NCBI RefSeq assembly: GCF_018129995.1
Contig: NZ_JAFCKS010000010.1
Span: 124,001 to 188,000, forward strand
DNA from: Bradyrhizobium sp. SZCCT0153
Lineage (GTDB): Bacteria; Pseudomonadota; Alphaproteobacteria; Rhizobiales; Xanthobacteraceae
DNA: 64,000 nt
Direction: 5' to 3'
The notes beneath the pieces were generated by a model. It was given only the letters and a program-made list of their open reading frames with translations. It ran no database searches and was not told the origin of the DNA. Positions 37,437 through 46,186 of this stretch are shown piece by piece. The position numbers and the translations under genes are program-made. Position 1 is the first letter of the stretch; the number at the start of each line of letters is the position of its first letter.

Positions 37437-38287
37437 CAGCGCGGCTCCAAGGCGGCATAAAGGCGCTCGCCGAGCTCGGCTGTAACCTTCGACTTGTGAT
37501 GCCATTCGGGGTCGTGCTCGGCGAACGGGAGCCCCTTCCCCTTCACGGTGTGGCAGACGATCGCAGTTGGCCGGCCGGCATCGAGCGGCACACGTGCGAA
37601 AAGCTTCTGCAGCTTTGCAACGTCATGGCCATCGACCTCCTCGGCCGCAAATCCGAAAGCCCGCCACTTGTCGAGCAGCGGCTCCAGTTCCTGGATGTGA
37701 GCGGTCGCGCCGGCAGACTGGATCTTGTTGTAGTCAATGATGGCGACGAGATTGGACAGCTTGTGCTTGCCTGCGGAAAGCGCCGCTTCCCATACCGAGC
37801 CCTCGTTGATTTCGCCGTCACCCATGATCACGAAGACGCGGCTGTCGCGCTTCTGCATGCGGGCGGCCAGCGCCATGCCAACGCCGATCGAGAGGCCGTG
37901 GCCGAGCGCGCCGGTCGAGGCCTCGACGCCGGGCACCTTGCCGTGCTCGGGGTGACCGCCGAGGATCGATCCCTTGCGGCAGAACGTCTTGAGCAGATCG
38001 GTCGGGAAGTAACCCTTGTCGGCCAGCAGCGCATAGAGGGCGAGGCATCCATGGCCCTTGCTCAGAATGCAGCGATCGCGCAGCGACCAGCCCGGCTCGC
38101 TGGGCCGATGGCGCAGCACGTCGTCATAGAGCACGCGCAGAATTTCGATCGGCGACATCGACGAGCCGACGTGACCGCGCTCACCACCGACCAGGGCGTC
38201 CACCACCAGGCGCCGCAACCAGATCGATCGTTCATCAAGTGGCAGGCTCTTTGGAGACCGGGCAAGAGCAACCGAATCGGCAGTCAT
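37436..38287 (-). CDS. transketolase-like N-terminal (TPP-binding) subunit
   Basis: The 283-aa product contains the thiamine diphosphate module: SKGHGCLALYALLADKGYFP near residues 74-93, GGHPEHGKVPGVEASTGALG near residue 111, and the Mg/TPP motif FVIMGDGEINEGSVWEAALS followed by IIDYNKIQ. It overlaps the upstream membrane-protein gene by 4 bp (ATGA) and the C-terminal subunit by 1 bp. Placement inside a surface-carbohydrate operon points to a dedicated ketose-phosphate source or two-carbon branching step rather than the pentose phosphate pathway. Confidence 0.9.
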   Translation of the reverse strand: MTADSVALARSPKSLPLDERSIWLRRLVVDALVGGERGHVGSSMSPIEILRVLYDDVLRHRPSEPGWSLRDRCILSKGHGCLALYALLADKGYFPTDLLKTFCRKGSILGGHPEHGKVPGVEASTGALGHGLSIGVGMALAARMQKRDSRVFVIMGDGEINEGSVWEAALSAGKHKLSNLVAIIDYNKIQSAGATAHIQELEPLLDKWRAFGFAAEEVDGHDVAKLQKLFARVPLDAGRPTAIVCHTVKGKGLPFAEHDPEWHHKSKVTAELGERLYAALEPR

Positions 38288-40443
38288 CGTGGAGGGCTTT
38301 CGGGACGGGGTTGTTCCGCGGATTTCTTCAGGCGATAGAGCGTCAAGGTGGTGGAGCGCTCGCTCGTTGGGGCATAATCCTTGTTGATCAGATTGACAAG
38401 CTGCTCGGAGGCGTCCGGGGCTTGGTTCAGGGGACGGTTATCGACAAAGACGAGGTCGGCATCCCTGAACGAGCGGTCGACGAAGGCGGGGTCAAACGCG
38501 AACATCAGCGGCATGAAGACCGATTTCGGCGGGCGTTGCGCTTCAGCCAGATAGGCCCAGTCGACGAGTGATACCACCAGGGCACGCTGATGAGGCGGAA
38601 CATGCCGCTGGATCAACGCGATGTCGTCGGCCGATATCCCGGTCAGTAGCTGCGGCCAATCCCACCCCATCGTGTCGGTGCTCGCGAAATAGTCGCGGTA
38701 GGAAAGCTCGTCGTACAGATGCGAGGGTGCGACGATCGCCTTGGCAAGGCTGGGATAGGCTATGTAGGCCGGCAGCCCGTAAGGATACGGGTTCGCGCGA
38801 TCGGTGACCTTGAGAAGAAACAATCCGGCCGCAAGAAAAGGCGCAGCCGCCACGCCGACACGCGTGGCCCTGCCCGCTTTTGCGAGGGCGATACGCGCTC
38901 CGGAAGTGCTCCAGAGAAAATGCCCCCACCAGCAGATCACAACGATGAGCGGCGCGGCATTCTGGTGCCACTCGGCATCCAGCGAACGATTGATCCATTT
39001 CGTCAGCATGCCGAGACCGACAAAGGACAGCATCGCCAGTACACCTGCGACCTGCCGTTCGCGCACGCTCAAGGCGTCAGGCCGGCACCACATGAAAAAC
39101 CAGAGCCCGCCGATCGTGACGATGGCGACGGTCGGCAGGGGAAGGTTGTAGAACACGCTCCAGATCGTATTCCACCGCACCACCTCGCCGTCCCACCCTC
39201 CTGCGTAGGCCATGATCGGCTGCACGGCGGCAGTCAGAAACGACCAGGATAGCGACGACGGCCCCAGAAATAGCCAAGACACGGCAAAGAACATCGCGAT
39301 CGATCCGACCACGAAAATGACGATCGTAGCGAGCTCAAGCGGCCGATTGCAGCGTGAGATGAATATCCCGCCGCATCCCGCCAGGATCAGATAGAGCCCG
39401 ACCTCGGTATGCCAGAACAAGGAGATGCCGGCGAAGATCGACATCACGAGCACGGGCGCCAAGCGCTGCCGCCCTCCACAGAACCAGCCGAAGGCGAGCA
39501 CGAACGGAAACAGCAATGGATATCGGGCCGGATATGCCGAGGGGGCATCGAACGCAAGATAAGTCGAGAAGTTCAGTACCGCGGTGAAAACGGGCGCGGC
39601 GAATGCCAGCAGCCGACTGCCGGTCAAAAACATCAGCAACAGATACTCGGCGCCATAGAACAACAAGGTGATTGCGACGGTCAGCTCGACGGCGCTGATC
39701 GCTACGTTTCTCCAGCCTGATCCCATCAGGTACGAGAAGGCCGGCCCCAGCCCCGGGCCGTAGTGAGAGTAGAAATCCAGACCAGGCGTCAAATGAGAGC
39801 CGTAGCTGTAAAGCCCCGGACCAACGAAATAGCTGATCTTCGCGATGCTGATGCCGATGTGCGCGGCCAGCCGGTCGCTACTTGCAGGGAGAAGCAGCAT
39901 GCAGATGGCGACGATCGCAATCGCGTCGACCCAATTCACGCGGCGGGCGGTCGACGCAGCGATGACCGCCGGCTCGTATTGTCCGCGCCGCCAGCGAAGC
40001 GCAGCGACAACACTCGCCAGAGCCATGCACAGGAACAGGAATTGCAGACCCGTGCTTGCAGCCAACAGACCGAGGTGGGTGAGACCGACGATTGCAAACA
40101 GCAAGATGGCATTGCCGGGCGGCGGCATCTGACGCGCAGCGACGCGCCAATTGGCCAGGACGACCGCCACTGGGCCGAACATATAGAACGGCAGGTACAG
40201 AATGCGGTCGCGCAGTTCCGAATGAGTCAGATCGACGCCCGAGGCAATTGCGCTCTTCAGCGCCACCCACAGCAGCGCACATGCGATGAAGACGGTCAAA
40301 GCTACGTGGATCGAGAACCAGAATCGGGTGGGAATCTCGGCGAGAGCGGGTGCCAACAAGGCGACCTGCGATGCTGCCCGATCAGACTCGGCACTGCGCT
40401 CGAATGAAGCCTCGCCGTCACCGTGCTGTGCGCTTGAACTCAT
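38284..40443 (-). CDS. large polytopic membrane protein, possibly GT-C-like
   Basis: From the ATG at 40443 the product is 719 aa, with a short cytoplasmic start, roughly twelve or more hydrophobic helices up to about residue 560, and a C-terminal soluble part of about 150 residues. The layout resembles GT-C glycosyltransferases or polymer-handling proteins, but I recognise no diagnostic motif. It is the first gene of the operon with the split transketolase (4-bp overlap) and a C-methyltransferase. A candidate promoter with a palindrome lies about 100 bp upstream. Confidence 0.65.
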   Translation of the reverse strand: MSSSAQHGDGEASFERSAESDRAASQVALLAPALAEIPTRFWFSIHVALTVFIACALLWVALKSAIASGVDLTHSELRDRILYLPFYMFGPVAVVLANWRVAARQMPPPGNAILLFAIVGLTHLGLLAASTGLQFLFLCMALASVVAALRWRRGQYEPAVIAASTARRVNWVDAIAIVAICMLLLPASSDRLAAHIGISIAKISYFVGPGLYSYGSHLTPGLDFYSHYGPGLGPAFSYLMGSGWRNVAISAVELTVAITLLFYGAEYLLLMFLTGSRLLAFAAPVFTAVLNFSTYLAFDAPSAYPARYPLLFPFVLAFGWFCGGRQRLAPVLVMSIFAGISLFWHTEVGLYLILAGCGGIFISRCNRPLELATIVIFVVGSIAMFFAVSWLFLGPSSLSWSFLTAAVQPIMAYAGGWDGEVVRWNTIWSVFYNLPLPTVAIVTIGGLWFFMWCRPDALSVRERQVAGVLAMLSFVGLGMLTKWINRSLDAEWHQNAAPLIVVICWWGHFLWSTSGARIALAKAGRATRVGVAAAPFLAAGLFLLKVTDRANPYPYGLPAYIAYPSLAKAIVAPSHLYDELSYRDYFASTDTMGWDWPQLLTGISADDIALIQRHVPPHQRALVVSLVDWAYLAEAQRPPKSVFMPLMFAFDPAFVDRSFRDADLVFVDNRPLNQAPDASEQLVNLINKDYAPTSERSTTLTLYRLKKSAEQPRPESPPR

Positions 40444-40534
40444 CGGGACGTGGCACCCTTCTGCCGATGCACGTTCGTTCTCGAAAGCAGACGCCGCCCG
40501 CCATCGCGCGCCGCGCGATAAATTCGATAGCAAC

Positions 40535-40579
40535 CAATTGTAATCATTACATATTCCGACACAAAGAATACTACAATTG
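40535..40579 (-). promoter_or_regulatory. candidate promoter with nested palindromes upstream of the 40443 gene
   Basis: In a locally AT-rich stretch, TGTAATCATTACA (40539-40551) is a perfect 13-bp palindrome, and CAATTGTA (40535-40542) is repeated inverted as TACAATTG (40572-40579). On the minus strand TTGTAG (40571-40576) and TATGTA (40548-40553) are 17 bp apart, so the palindrome covers a plausible -10. This looks like a regulated promoter for the membrane protein/transketolase operon. The rest of the 501-bp spacer (40444-40944) shows nothing I can name. Confidence 0.45.
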
Positions 40580-40944
40580 CCGCGTCAGCCGGTTACGACC
40601 TTCGCGAGCAGGCTATGAAAATGCATACCGGCTTTATCGCGCCAATCAAGAACTGATCTCGTTATCCGGACCAGGCGTTGGATGAAGGCCTTTCACGCGA
40701 CGCGGCCTTCCGGTCGCCGTCATGGAGATTCCGCCTTCGCGTAGACAAGCTGCGGCGCTTTCGCTTGCCCGCAATCCCCCCGCTGTGATTACTTCCCCCG
40801 CCCGGGTGCGGATGCTATCAGGGCCGTCGGTGCACAGGCAGTCGCCCATCGTGCATTGCTCAAACGTTCCACTGCGTGAGCTTGTGTCTTCACCGTCATC
40901 GTCGTGGTCCTGAGCGGCCTGGCCTCAGCCCTGAATTCGCGTTT

Positions 40945-42966
40945 ATGAACAACTCTCCCATCGGCCAAAACGAAAGCGTCGACTATCGTCCCGATATCGA
41001 TGGACTCCGAGCGATTGCAGTCGTTTCGGTCGTCGCGTTCCACGCGTTTCCCGGCCTCGCGCCGGGCGGGTATGTCGGAGTCGACATCTTTTTCGTGATC
41101 TCCGGCTTTCTGATCTCCTCGATCATCATGAAAGGTCTGGATCAGAACAGCTTCAGCTTCGCCGACTTCTATGCCCGGCGCATATTGCGGATTTTCCCTG
41201 CGCTGATCGTGGTCCTGGGATCGTGCCTGATCTTCGGCTGGTTCACGCTGGTGCCTCACAAATATCAGCAACTCGGTCAGGAGATCGAGGCCGGCACGAC
41301 CTTCGTGGCAAACATCCTGTTCTGGCGGCAATCGGGATATTTCGACACCGCAGCAGAGGCGAAGCCGCTGCTGCATCTGTGGTCGCTGGGCGTTGAAGAG
41401 CAATTTTATATCGTTTGGCCGCTGGTACTTTACCTGTGCGCTCGCGCGCGCATGAAGCAGTTGCCGGTCATCGTCGCCATCATGGTCGTTTCATTCGCGG
41501 CGAATTGCTACGCGGTCAGGATCGAGGCGGCCGACGCCTTCTACCTGCCGCACGCCCGATTTTGGGAGCTACTGGCCGGGGCAGTTCTCGCCTGGTTCAA
41601 ACTTTCGGGCGCGACACGGGTCAAATCCGCCATCGACCAGTCCTTTCAGGCTCGCACCGGCCGCACGATCTCGCTCGCCGACCTGGAATCCGTCATTGGA
41701 TTATGCCTGATCGCGATTGCTCTCTACCGTCTGAACAAGGACAGTCTCTTTCCCGGCTGGCGCGCATTATTGCCGGTGGGAGGTGCGTTCCTGCTGATTT
41801 CGGCCGGCCAGCAGGCGTGGCTCAACCGAAATGTCCTTTCAAATCGCGCGATCGTCTTCATCGGTCTGATCAGCTATCCGCTTTATCTTTGGCACTGGCC
41901 CGTCCTGTATTTCATCCGAACGAACGTGCTCGTTCCCTCCACGGCCCAACTTGTCGGCGCCATGGCATTGAGCGTTCTTCTTGCATGGCTCACGTATGTC
42001 GTCGTTGAGCTTCCGCTCAGGCGCAGCAAATCTCGCTGGCGTTCCCTCAGCCTATCGGCGACGGCGACTGCCGCAATCATGGCAGCGGTGCTCGGCGCCG
42101 GCTTTGCAGCCAATATCACCAACGGGCTTCCGCAACGAAACCTGGACAACGTTGCGAGCGTGCTGCAGTACCGGAAATACAACTACTGGATCGACTACAG
42201 GAACGACCACTGCCTGCTGTTCGGCAAGGAGCAGATTTTCTCGCCGATTTGTGTCGAGGCAGACAAGATCGCTGCCGGCGCTCCGGTGCTGGCCATCTGG
42301 GGCGACTCCCATGGCGCCCATCTTTACCGCGGGATCAAGGACAACCCGGCAAGCGACAGGTTCGCCATCGCTCAATTCACGTCGAGTTCCTGTCCGCCCG
42401 TCTTTGATTTCGACAAGGTTGGCGTTCCGCTCTGCCGTCCGATCAACGACTCGATCCGAAAGGAATTTGGGGAGATCAAACCCAAAGTCGTCGTGCTAGC
42501 TCATGACTGGCCGCAATCGGAGAAAGAGGACGCGCTCGACCGACTTGCCGGGACGGTGGAAATCCTGAGGAACATGGGGGTTGAAAGAATTGTCCTGATA
42601 GGCCCGGTGCCGCATTGGGAGGGAACGCTGCCCGATGTGCTGTCACGCTATGTCGGTGAGCACCATTCGGCGACGTTGCCCGGCCGCATGACCTTCGGAG
42701 TGGTCCACCACATGGAGGATATCGATCGCGATATGGCCGGGCGGGCCGCCACCCTCGGGATCGAGTACATTTCGCCAATCAAGCAGCTGTGCAATACGGA
42801 TGGTTGCCTGACCATGGTGCCGGACGCACCCGATATTCCAATGGCGTGGGATGCCGCGCACTTCACCCGCGAAGGTTCGCGCTATTTCGTCAATCTCGTT
42901 GCCGAGAAGCTGTTTGCCCTGCCCCGGCTTGGCAGCACCGCACCGGCAAATACGCTGACCCGCTAG
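40945..42966 (+). CDS. membrane O-acyltransferase with C-terminal SGNH domain (OafA-like)
   Basis: The 673-aa product (ATG 40945) begins with the acyltransferase-3 signature YRPDIDGLRAIAVVSVVAFH. It has about ten membrane helices with GYVGVDIFFVISGFLISSII near residues 49-68 and WSLGVEEQFYIVWPLVLYL, then a periplasmic SGNH domain (about residues 440-665). The SGNH nucleophile motif is AIWGDSHGAH and the catalytic Asp-His pair is DAAHFTREG. Such proteins acetylate O-antigen or other envelope polysaccharides. It converges on, and overlaps by 4 bp, the HAD-kinase fusion gene. Confidence 0.9.
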   Translation: MNNSPIGQNESVDYRPDIDGLRAIAVVSVVAFHAFPGLAPGGYVGVDIFFVISGFLISSIIMKGLDQNSFSFADFYARRILRIFPALIVVLGSCLIFGWFTLVPHKYQQLGQEIEAGTTFVANILFWRQSGYFDTAAEAKPLLHLWSLGVEEQFYIVWPLVLYLCARARMKQLPVIVAIMVVSFAANCYAVRIEAADAFYLPHARFWELLAGAVLAWFKLSGATRVKSAIDQSFQARTGRTISLADLESVIGLCLIAIALYRLNKDSLFPGWRALLPVGGAFLLISAGQQAWLNRNVLSNRAIVFIGLISYPLYLWHWPVLYFIRTNVLVPSTAQLVGAMALSVLLAWLTYVVVELPLRRSKSRWRSLSLSATATAAIMAAVLGAGFAANITNGLPQRNLDNVASVLQYRKYNYWIDYRNDHCLLFGKEQIFSPICVEADKIAAGAPVLAIWGDSHGAHLYRGIKDNPASDRFAIAQFTSSSCPPVFDFDKVGVPLCRPINDSIRKEFGEIKPKVVVLAHDWPQSEKEDALDRLAGTVEILRNMGVERIVLIGPVPHWEGTLPDVLSRYVGEHHSATLPGRMTFGVVHHMEDIDRDMAGRAATLGIEYISPIKQLCNTDGCLTMVPDAPDIPMAWDAAHFTREGSRYFVNLVAEKLFALPRLGSTAPANTLTR

Positions 42967-44606
42967 GTCGAGCTATCCGCGGTCTCGGCTCTGGCAAGCA
43001 TCGCCTTCGCTTTCTCGAGCTGTTGCTCCAACACGTCGCGGTGCTCGGCCTGAACGCCGGCCGCGACCCTGCGCGCCCATCGCTCGGGCAGGAATTCGTT
43101 GAGCAGGATCATTGTCCATCGCAGGGCATAGAGCGGCAGGCAGACGCGCAGTCGCACGTCGAAACCGCGTTCTGCGCCGAACAGGCCGACCATGCCCTGG
43201 CGGAATTGCCGCGCAAGATCGGGCGACAAATTCATGCCGGGATGCAACATGAAATCGCATGTCAGCTTCACCGGGTCATCCCAGCCGAAATATTCGAAAT
43301 CCAGGAACACGAGACGCCCATCCGGCCGCTGCAATGCGTTGTGAAAACCGAAATCGGACGGACTAAGGCAACGGGCGGACGAATCGAGCGGTGCGTCGAA
43401 ATCCACATGCTCTCCACGGCACAGTTCCTTCGCACGCTCCACCGTACGAACGGCAGTTCCGGCAAATCGGACGGCGAGAAAAGCATCGAGATGTGCGTGC
43501 GAAGCCGCGGCGTCCTTCAGCACCGCAAACCGCCGCTCCACCTGCGCAACAATATCTGCGGGACTGAAGCAGGCCTCGGACGCGGTCGGCATCATGGCAG
43601 CGGTTTGGTGGCCGGAAAGCTTAAGCAGTTCGCCCACGAATGCTATCGCCGCCTCGACCGTGGACGCATTTGCCACGGGGGACTGTCCGTCGATCCAGTC
43701 ATACAGTGCGAACCCTGACATGGGATCAGAGGCCAGCGGCGCCGGTACCTGCGTCGCACCGGCCTGTCGCATGAACTGAAGGGCCCTGAACTCCGTAGCC
43801 AGCCGGTCGCGCGGATCGGATGCTTGCCGGGGATATTGCTTGAGCGCAAAGCGCGCGCCGTCGACCGCGGTGATCCGGAACAATCGGTTGTTGCCGCCGG
43901 CTCGCACCGGCTCGATCGATCGTATCGGAGCCCCGATCAGATCGACCGCGATCCGCGTGGTCTCGTCGAGTATGTTGGCCGCGGCGGCTTCCGGTTCGCC
44001 AAGGACATGCCGCGTGATATCAGCCCAGGTCGCCTTGGCGATGATCGCACCGCTGCCGACGGGCGCGTTCCCAGACGTGAACAGAACCCGGCTGACGTCG
44101 CCTGGAAATGCCGGATCTACGAACACTTCCTCGAGGTCGTCTATGAAAACGGTGCAACCGAGCATCCCGATGCGCGCGATCTTCTCGGCGCGCGTGTCTG
44201 CGAAGAAGACGTTTGGGCGCACGAGTCCGCTGCGGTCCTGCTCGAAGAAGCCCCGCGCCTCCATCCAGCGCAAGGCGCCCTCGCGCAGGTCGGCTCGCGT
44301 CTCGTCATAGTTCGCAAATCGGGTCTTGTGGCTGACGATGAACAGGCTGAGTCCGCGCCGATGAGCCGCCTCGAAGAACTCCATCACGCCGGGAAACGGT
44401 ACGGCCTCGTGCATGCGCGGCCCGTAGACCTCACCTTGCAGGACCTGCCACTTGATTTCGCCGTGATCGAGCTTGCGGACCGAGTCGCGCAGCTGCTTCT
44501 TGGTGCCCTCGAAATCGGCGGCAACCCAGCCTCGCCCGCGCGCGGCCTCTACGAAAACCGCGTCGTAATTCGCGATAGTGTTGTCGAAATCGACTCCGAT
44601 CCGCAC
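42963..44606 (-). CDS. HAD-like domain fused to APH/choline-kinase-like phosphotransferase
   Basis: The 547-aa product starts at a GTG (44606). Residues 1 to about 200 are HAD-like: MRIGVDFDNTIANYDAVFVE holds the two Asp of motif I, with LFIVSHKT (motif II) and VFIDDLEEVF (motif IV). Residues from about 215 are a protein-kinase-like phosphotransferase: AGGNNRLFRI, FALKQYP, then SPSDFGFHNAL in the catalytic-loop position (usual HGD replaced by PSD) and VFLDFEYFGWDDP. A phosphatase-plus-kinase chain in a sugar cluster suggests processing of a phosphorylated sugar or lipid carrier. It is divergent from the 2OG-oxygenase operon. Confidence 0.78.
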   Translation of the reverse strand: MRIGVDFDNTIANYDAVFVEAARGRGWVAADFEGTKKQLRDSVRKLDHGEIKWQVLQGEVYGPRMHEAVPFPGVMEFFEAAHRRGLSLFIVSHKTRFANYDETRADLREGALRWMEARGFFEQDRSGLVRPNVFFADTRAEKIARIGMLGCTVFIDDLEEVFVDPAFPGDVSRVLFTSGNAPVGSGAIIAKATWADITRHVLGEPEAAAANILDETTRIAVDLIGAPIRSIEPVRAGGNNRLFRITAVDGARFALKQYPRQASDPRDRLATEFRALQFMRQAGATQVPAPLASDPMSGFALYDWIDGQSPVANASTVEAAIAFVGELLKLSGHQTAAMMPTASEACFSPADIVAQVERRFAVLKDAAASHAHLDAFLAVRFAGTAVRTVERAKELCRGEHVDFDAPLDSSARCLSPSDFGFHNALQRPDGRLVFLDFEYFGWDDPVKLTCDFMLHPGMNLSPDLARQFRQGMVGLFGAERGFDVRLRVCLPLYALRWTMILLNEFLPERWARRVAAGVQAEHRDVLEQQLEKAKAMLARAETADSST

Positions 44607-44967
44607 GAAACCCGCCTACTTCAGCTGTGACCCACCCGGGGCGCTCCGAGGCCCGACTCGGCTGGACGCCGGCCGTATCGCGTCAACCAGGCCACCGATC
44701 GTCCCCGCAGAAAATATGTCATGTCGACCTCTCCGAGGGCGGCATTTATCCGGGAATAAGGTTCGACGAGCACTTTGTCGATTCCTAAGTTTCAGCCGTT
44801 CCAGGCCGTTTTTGCAGAGCCCCGTTCGCAGTTTCCGGCGCCGGCCACGCCAGGCGGGACGTCCGGCAAACGGAGCGGAGGCCCATTCCGGTTTCTTCGC
44901 GTAGGGCCCTTCCAGTCGGCTTGCGATATCAGCTATAATTCGGCGCAGCACGCGGGAGTTGTTTTGC
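44607..44967. promoter_or_regulatory. divergent spacer with candidate -10 for the 44968 operon
   Basis: No gene is supported in these 361 bp. TATAAT at 44934-44939 is a good -10 for the rightward operon, with a poor -35 (TTCCAG, 44910-44915, 18 bp spacing). A ribosome site GGGAG (44954-44958) precedes the ATG at 44968. Nothing clear points leftward to the GTG at 44606. Confidence 0.4.
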
Positions 44968-45774
44968 ATGATCGACACGGCGTTCGTTTCGGCCGAAGAG
45001 CAGTCGTTAACCAACCGGTTCATCGACGAGGGGTTCATCACGACCCCGGCGGATGACCGCGCCGGGCTTGATCGGATTCAGCGGCGGGCCGCGGAACTCG
45101 CGGCGGATTTCCTGCGCCTGCCCCATTCCAACGATCCGCAGGATCTACTGGACAACATTCATACGCGGGTCAGCGTCGCCGAGCTCAACGCACTCCGAAT
45201 GCACGTGATCACCGGTCTCAATGCGGAGCCGTGGCTGCGCCCGACCTATTTCCGCCTGGCGCGCTCGACGATCGAGACCATCGTCGGCAACGAGCTCTGC
45301 ATGCAGCGCCGGGTCAATCTCAGCATCCAGCTCCCCGGCGACGACTCCTCCCTGCTCGCCACACATTCCGACGTCTGGTCGGGCGACTCGCCGTTCGAGG
45401 TCGTGGTATGGGTGCCCCTGGTCAATGTCCACCGGACCAAAGCGATGTACCTGCTGTCGCCGTCCCTGAACGGCGAGATGCAGGACCGGATGGCGAGCCT
45501 GCGCAGCGCTGAGGAGCTGTACAAGACGATCAAGCCGCACGCGACCTTCATCGAGATCCCCTACGGTCACGTGATGCTGTTCAACCAGACCCTGATGCAC
45601 GGCAATCGCGTCAACGAGGAATCCAGCACGCGCTGGAGCATGAACTGCCGCTTCAAGAGCATCATGTCGCCCTACGCGGACAAGCGCTTCGGCGAGTTCT
45701 TCGAACCGATCCTGCTGCGCCCGGCGACACGGGTCGGAATGCAATACAAGCTGCCGGGAGGCTTCCATGGCTGA
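44968..45774 (+). CDS. 2OG-Fe(II) oxygenase of the sporadic carbohydrate cluster type
   Basis: The 268-aa product has the non-haem iron pattern of 2-oxoglutarate dioxygenases: His-x-Asp in LLATHSDVWSGDSPFEVVVW near residue 132, then the distal His in FNQTLMHGNRVNEESSTRW with the 2OG-binding Arg. It is directly followed, with an 8-bp overlap, by an LIC12192-type protein. I recognise this pairing as the 'sporadic carbohydrate cluster' set first named from Leptospira O-antigen loci. It probably hydroxylates or otherwise oxidises a sugar; the substrate is unknown. A GGGAG site precedes the ATG. Confidence 0.82.
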   Translation: MIDTAFVSAEEQSLTNRFIDEGFITTPADDRAGLDRIQRRAAELAADFLRLPHSNDPQDLLDNIHTRVSVAELNALRMHVITGLNAEPWLRPTYFRLARSTIETIVGNELCMQRRVNLSIQLPGDDSSLLATHSDVWSGDSPFEVVVWVPLVNVHRTKAMYLLSPSLNGEMQDRMASLRSAEELYKTIKPHATFIEIPYGHVMLFNQTLMHGNRVNEESSTRWSMNCRFKSIMSPYADKRFGEFFEPILLRPATRVGMQYKLPGGFHG

Positions 45775-46159
45775 GCAAGCCGGCCATCGCGGCTATATCG
45801 GCGCCCGGCCGCTGAACGGCAGCCGCACTCCGCAGCACGTCCAGAACATCGTGATCCGCGACTACGCGAAGCGGAAGAACCTGCAATATCTGCTCAGCGC
45901 CACCGAGCATATCATGCCCGGCAGCTACATGGTGCTCGAGGACATCCTGGACGAGTTGCCGCGGCTGCGCGGCCTGATCCTCTACAGCATCTTCATGCTG
46001 CCGCCCGACGAAGCGCGGCGACGGGAGATCTACGACCGCGTGCTGCGCGAGGGCTGCGACCTGCACGCAGCCGTCGAGGAGATCACGCTTTCGTCGCGGG
46101 ACGGCATTCAGGCCGTCGAGGACATCCTGCTGGTCAACAAATTCGCGACCATCCTCTGA
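45767..46159 (+). CDS. LIC12192-family sporadic carbohydrate cluster protein
   Basis: The 130-aa product opens MAEQAGHRGYIGARPLNGSR and continues with PQHVQNIVIRDYAKRKNLQY and ATEHIMPGSYMVLEDILDEL. I recognise this as the small LIC12192 family found sporadically in surface-carbohydrate loci of unrelated bacteria; its biochemical role was unknown as far as I know. It is soluble, with no catalytic motif I can name. It overlaps the oxygenase by 8 bp and has its own ribosome site (gggagg), so the two are translationally linked. Confidence 0.8.
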   Translation: MAEQAGHRGYIGARPLNGSRTPQHVQNIVIRDYAKRKNLQYLLSATEHIMPGSYMVLEDILDELPRLRGLILYSIFMLPPDEARRREIYDRVLREGCDLHAAVEEITLSSRDGIQAVEDILLVNKFATIL

Positions 46160-46186
46160 CAATGTCGCGAACAGCCTGTGGCGACC

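Noticed and set aside
39763-40407. 214-codon plus-strand open frame opposite the 38284 membrane protein
   Set aside because: Antisense shadow; its Arg/Gln/His-rich translation mirrors hydrophobic codons on the other strand.
44616-45041. 141-codon minus-strand open frame between the HAD-kinase and oxygenase genes
   Set aside because: It overlaps the start of the supported oxygenase gene and the likely promoter, and its translation looks like spacer sequence.
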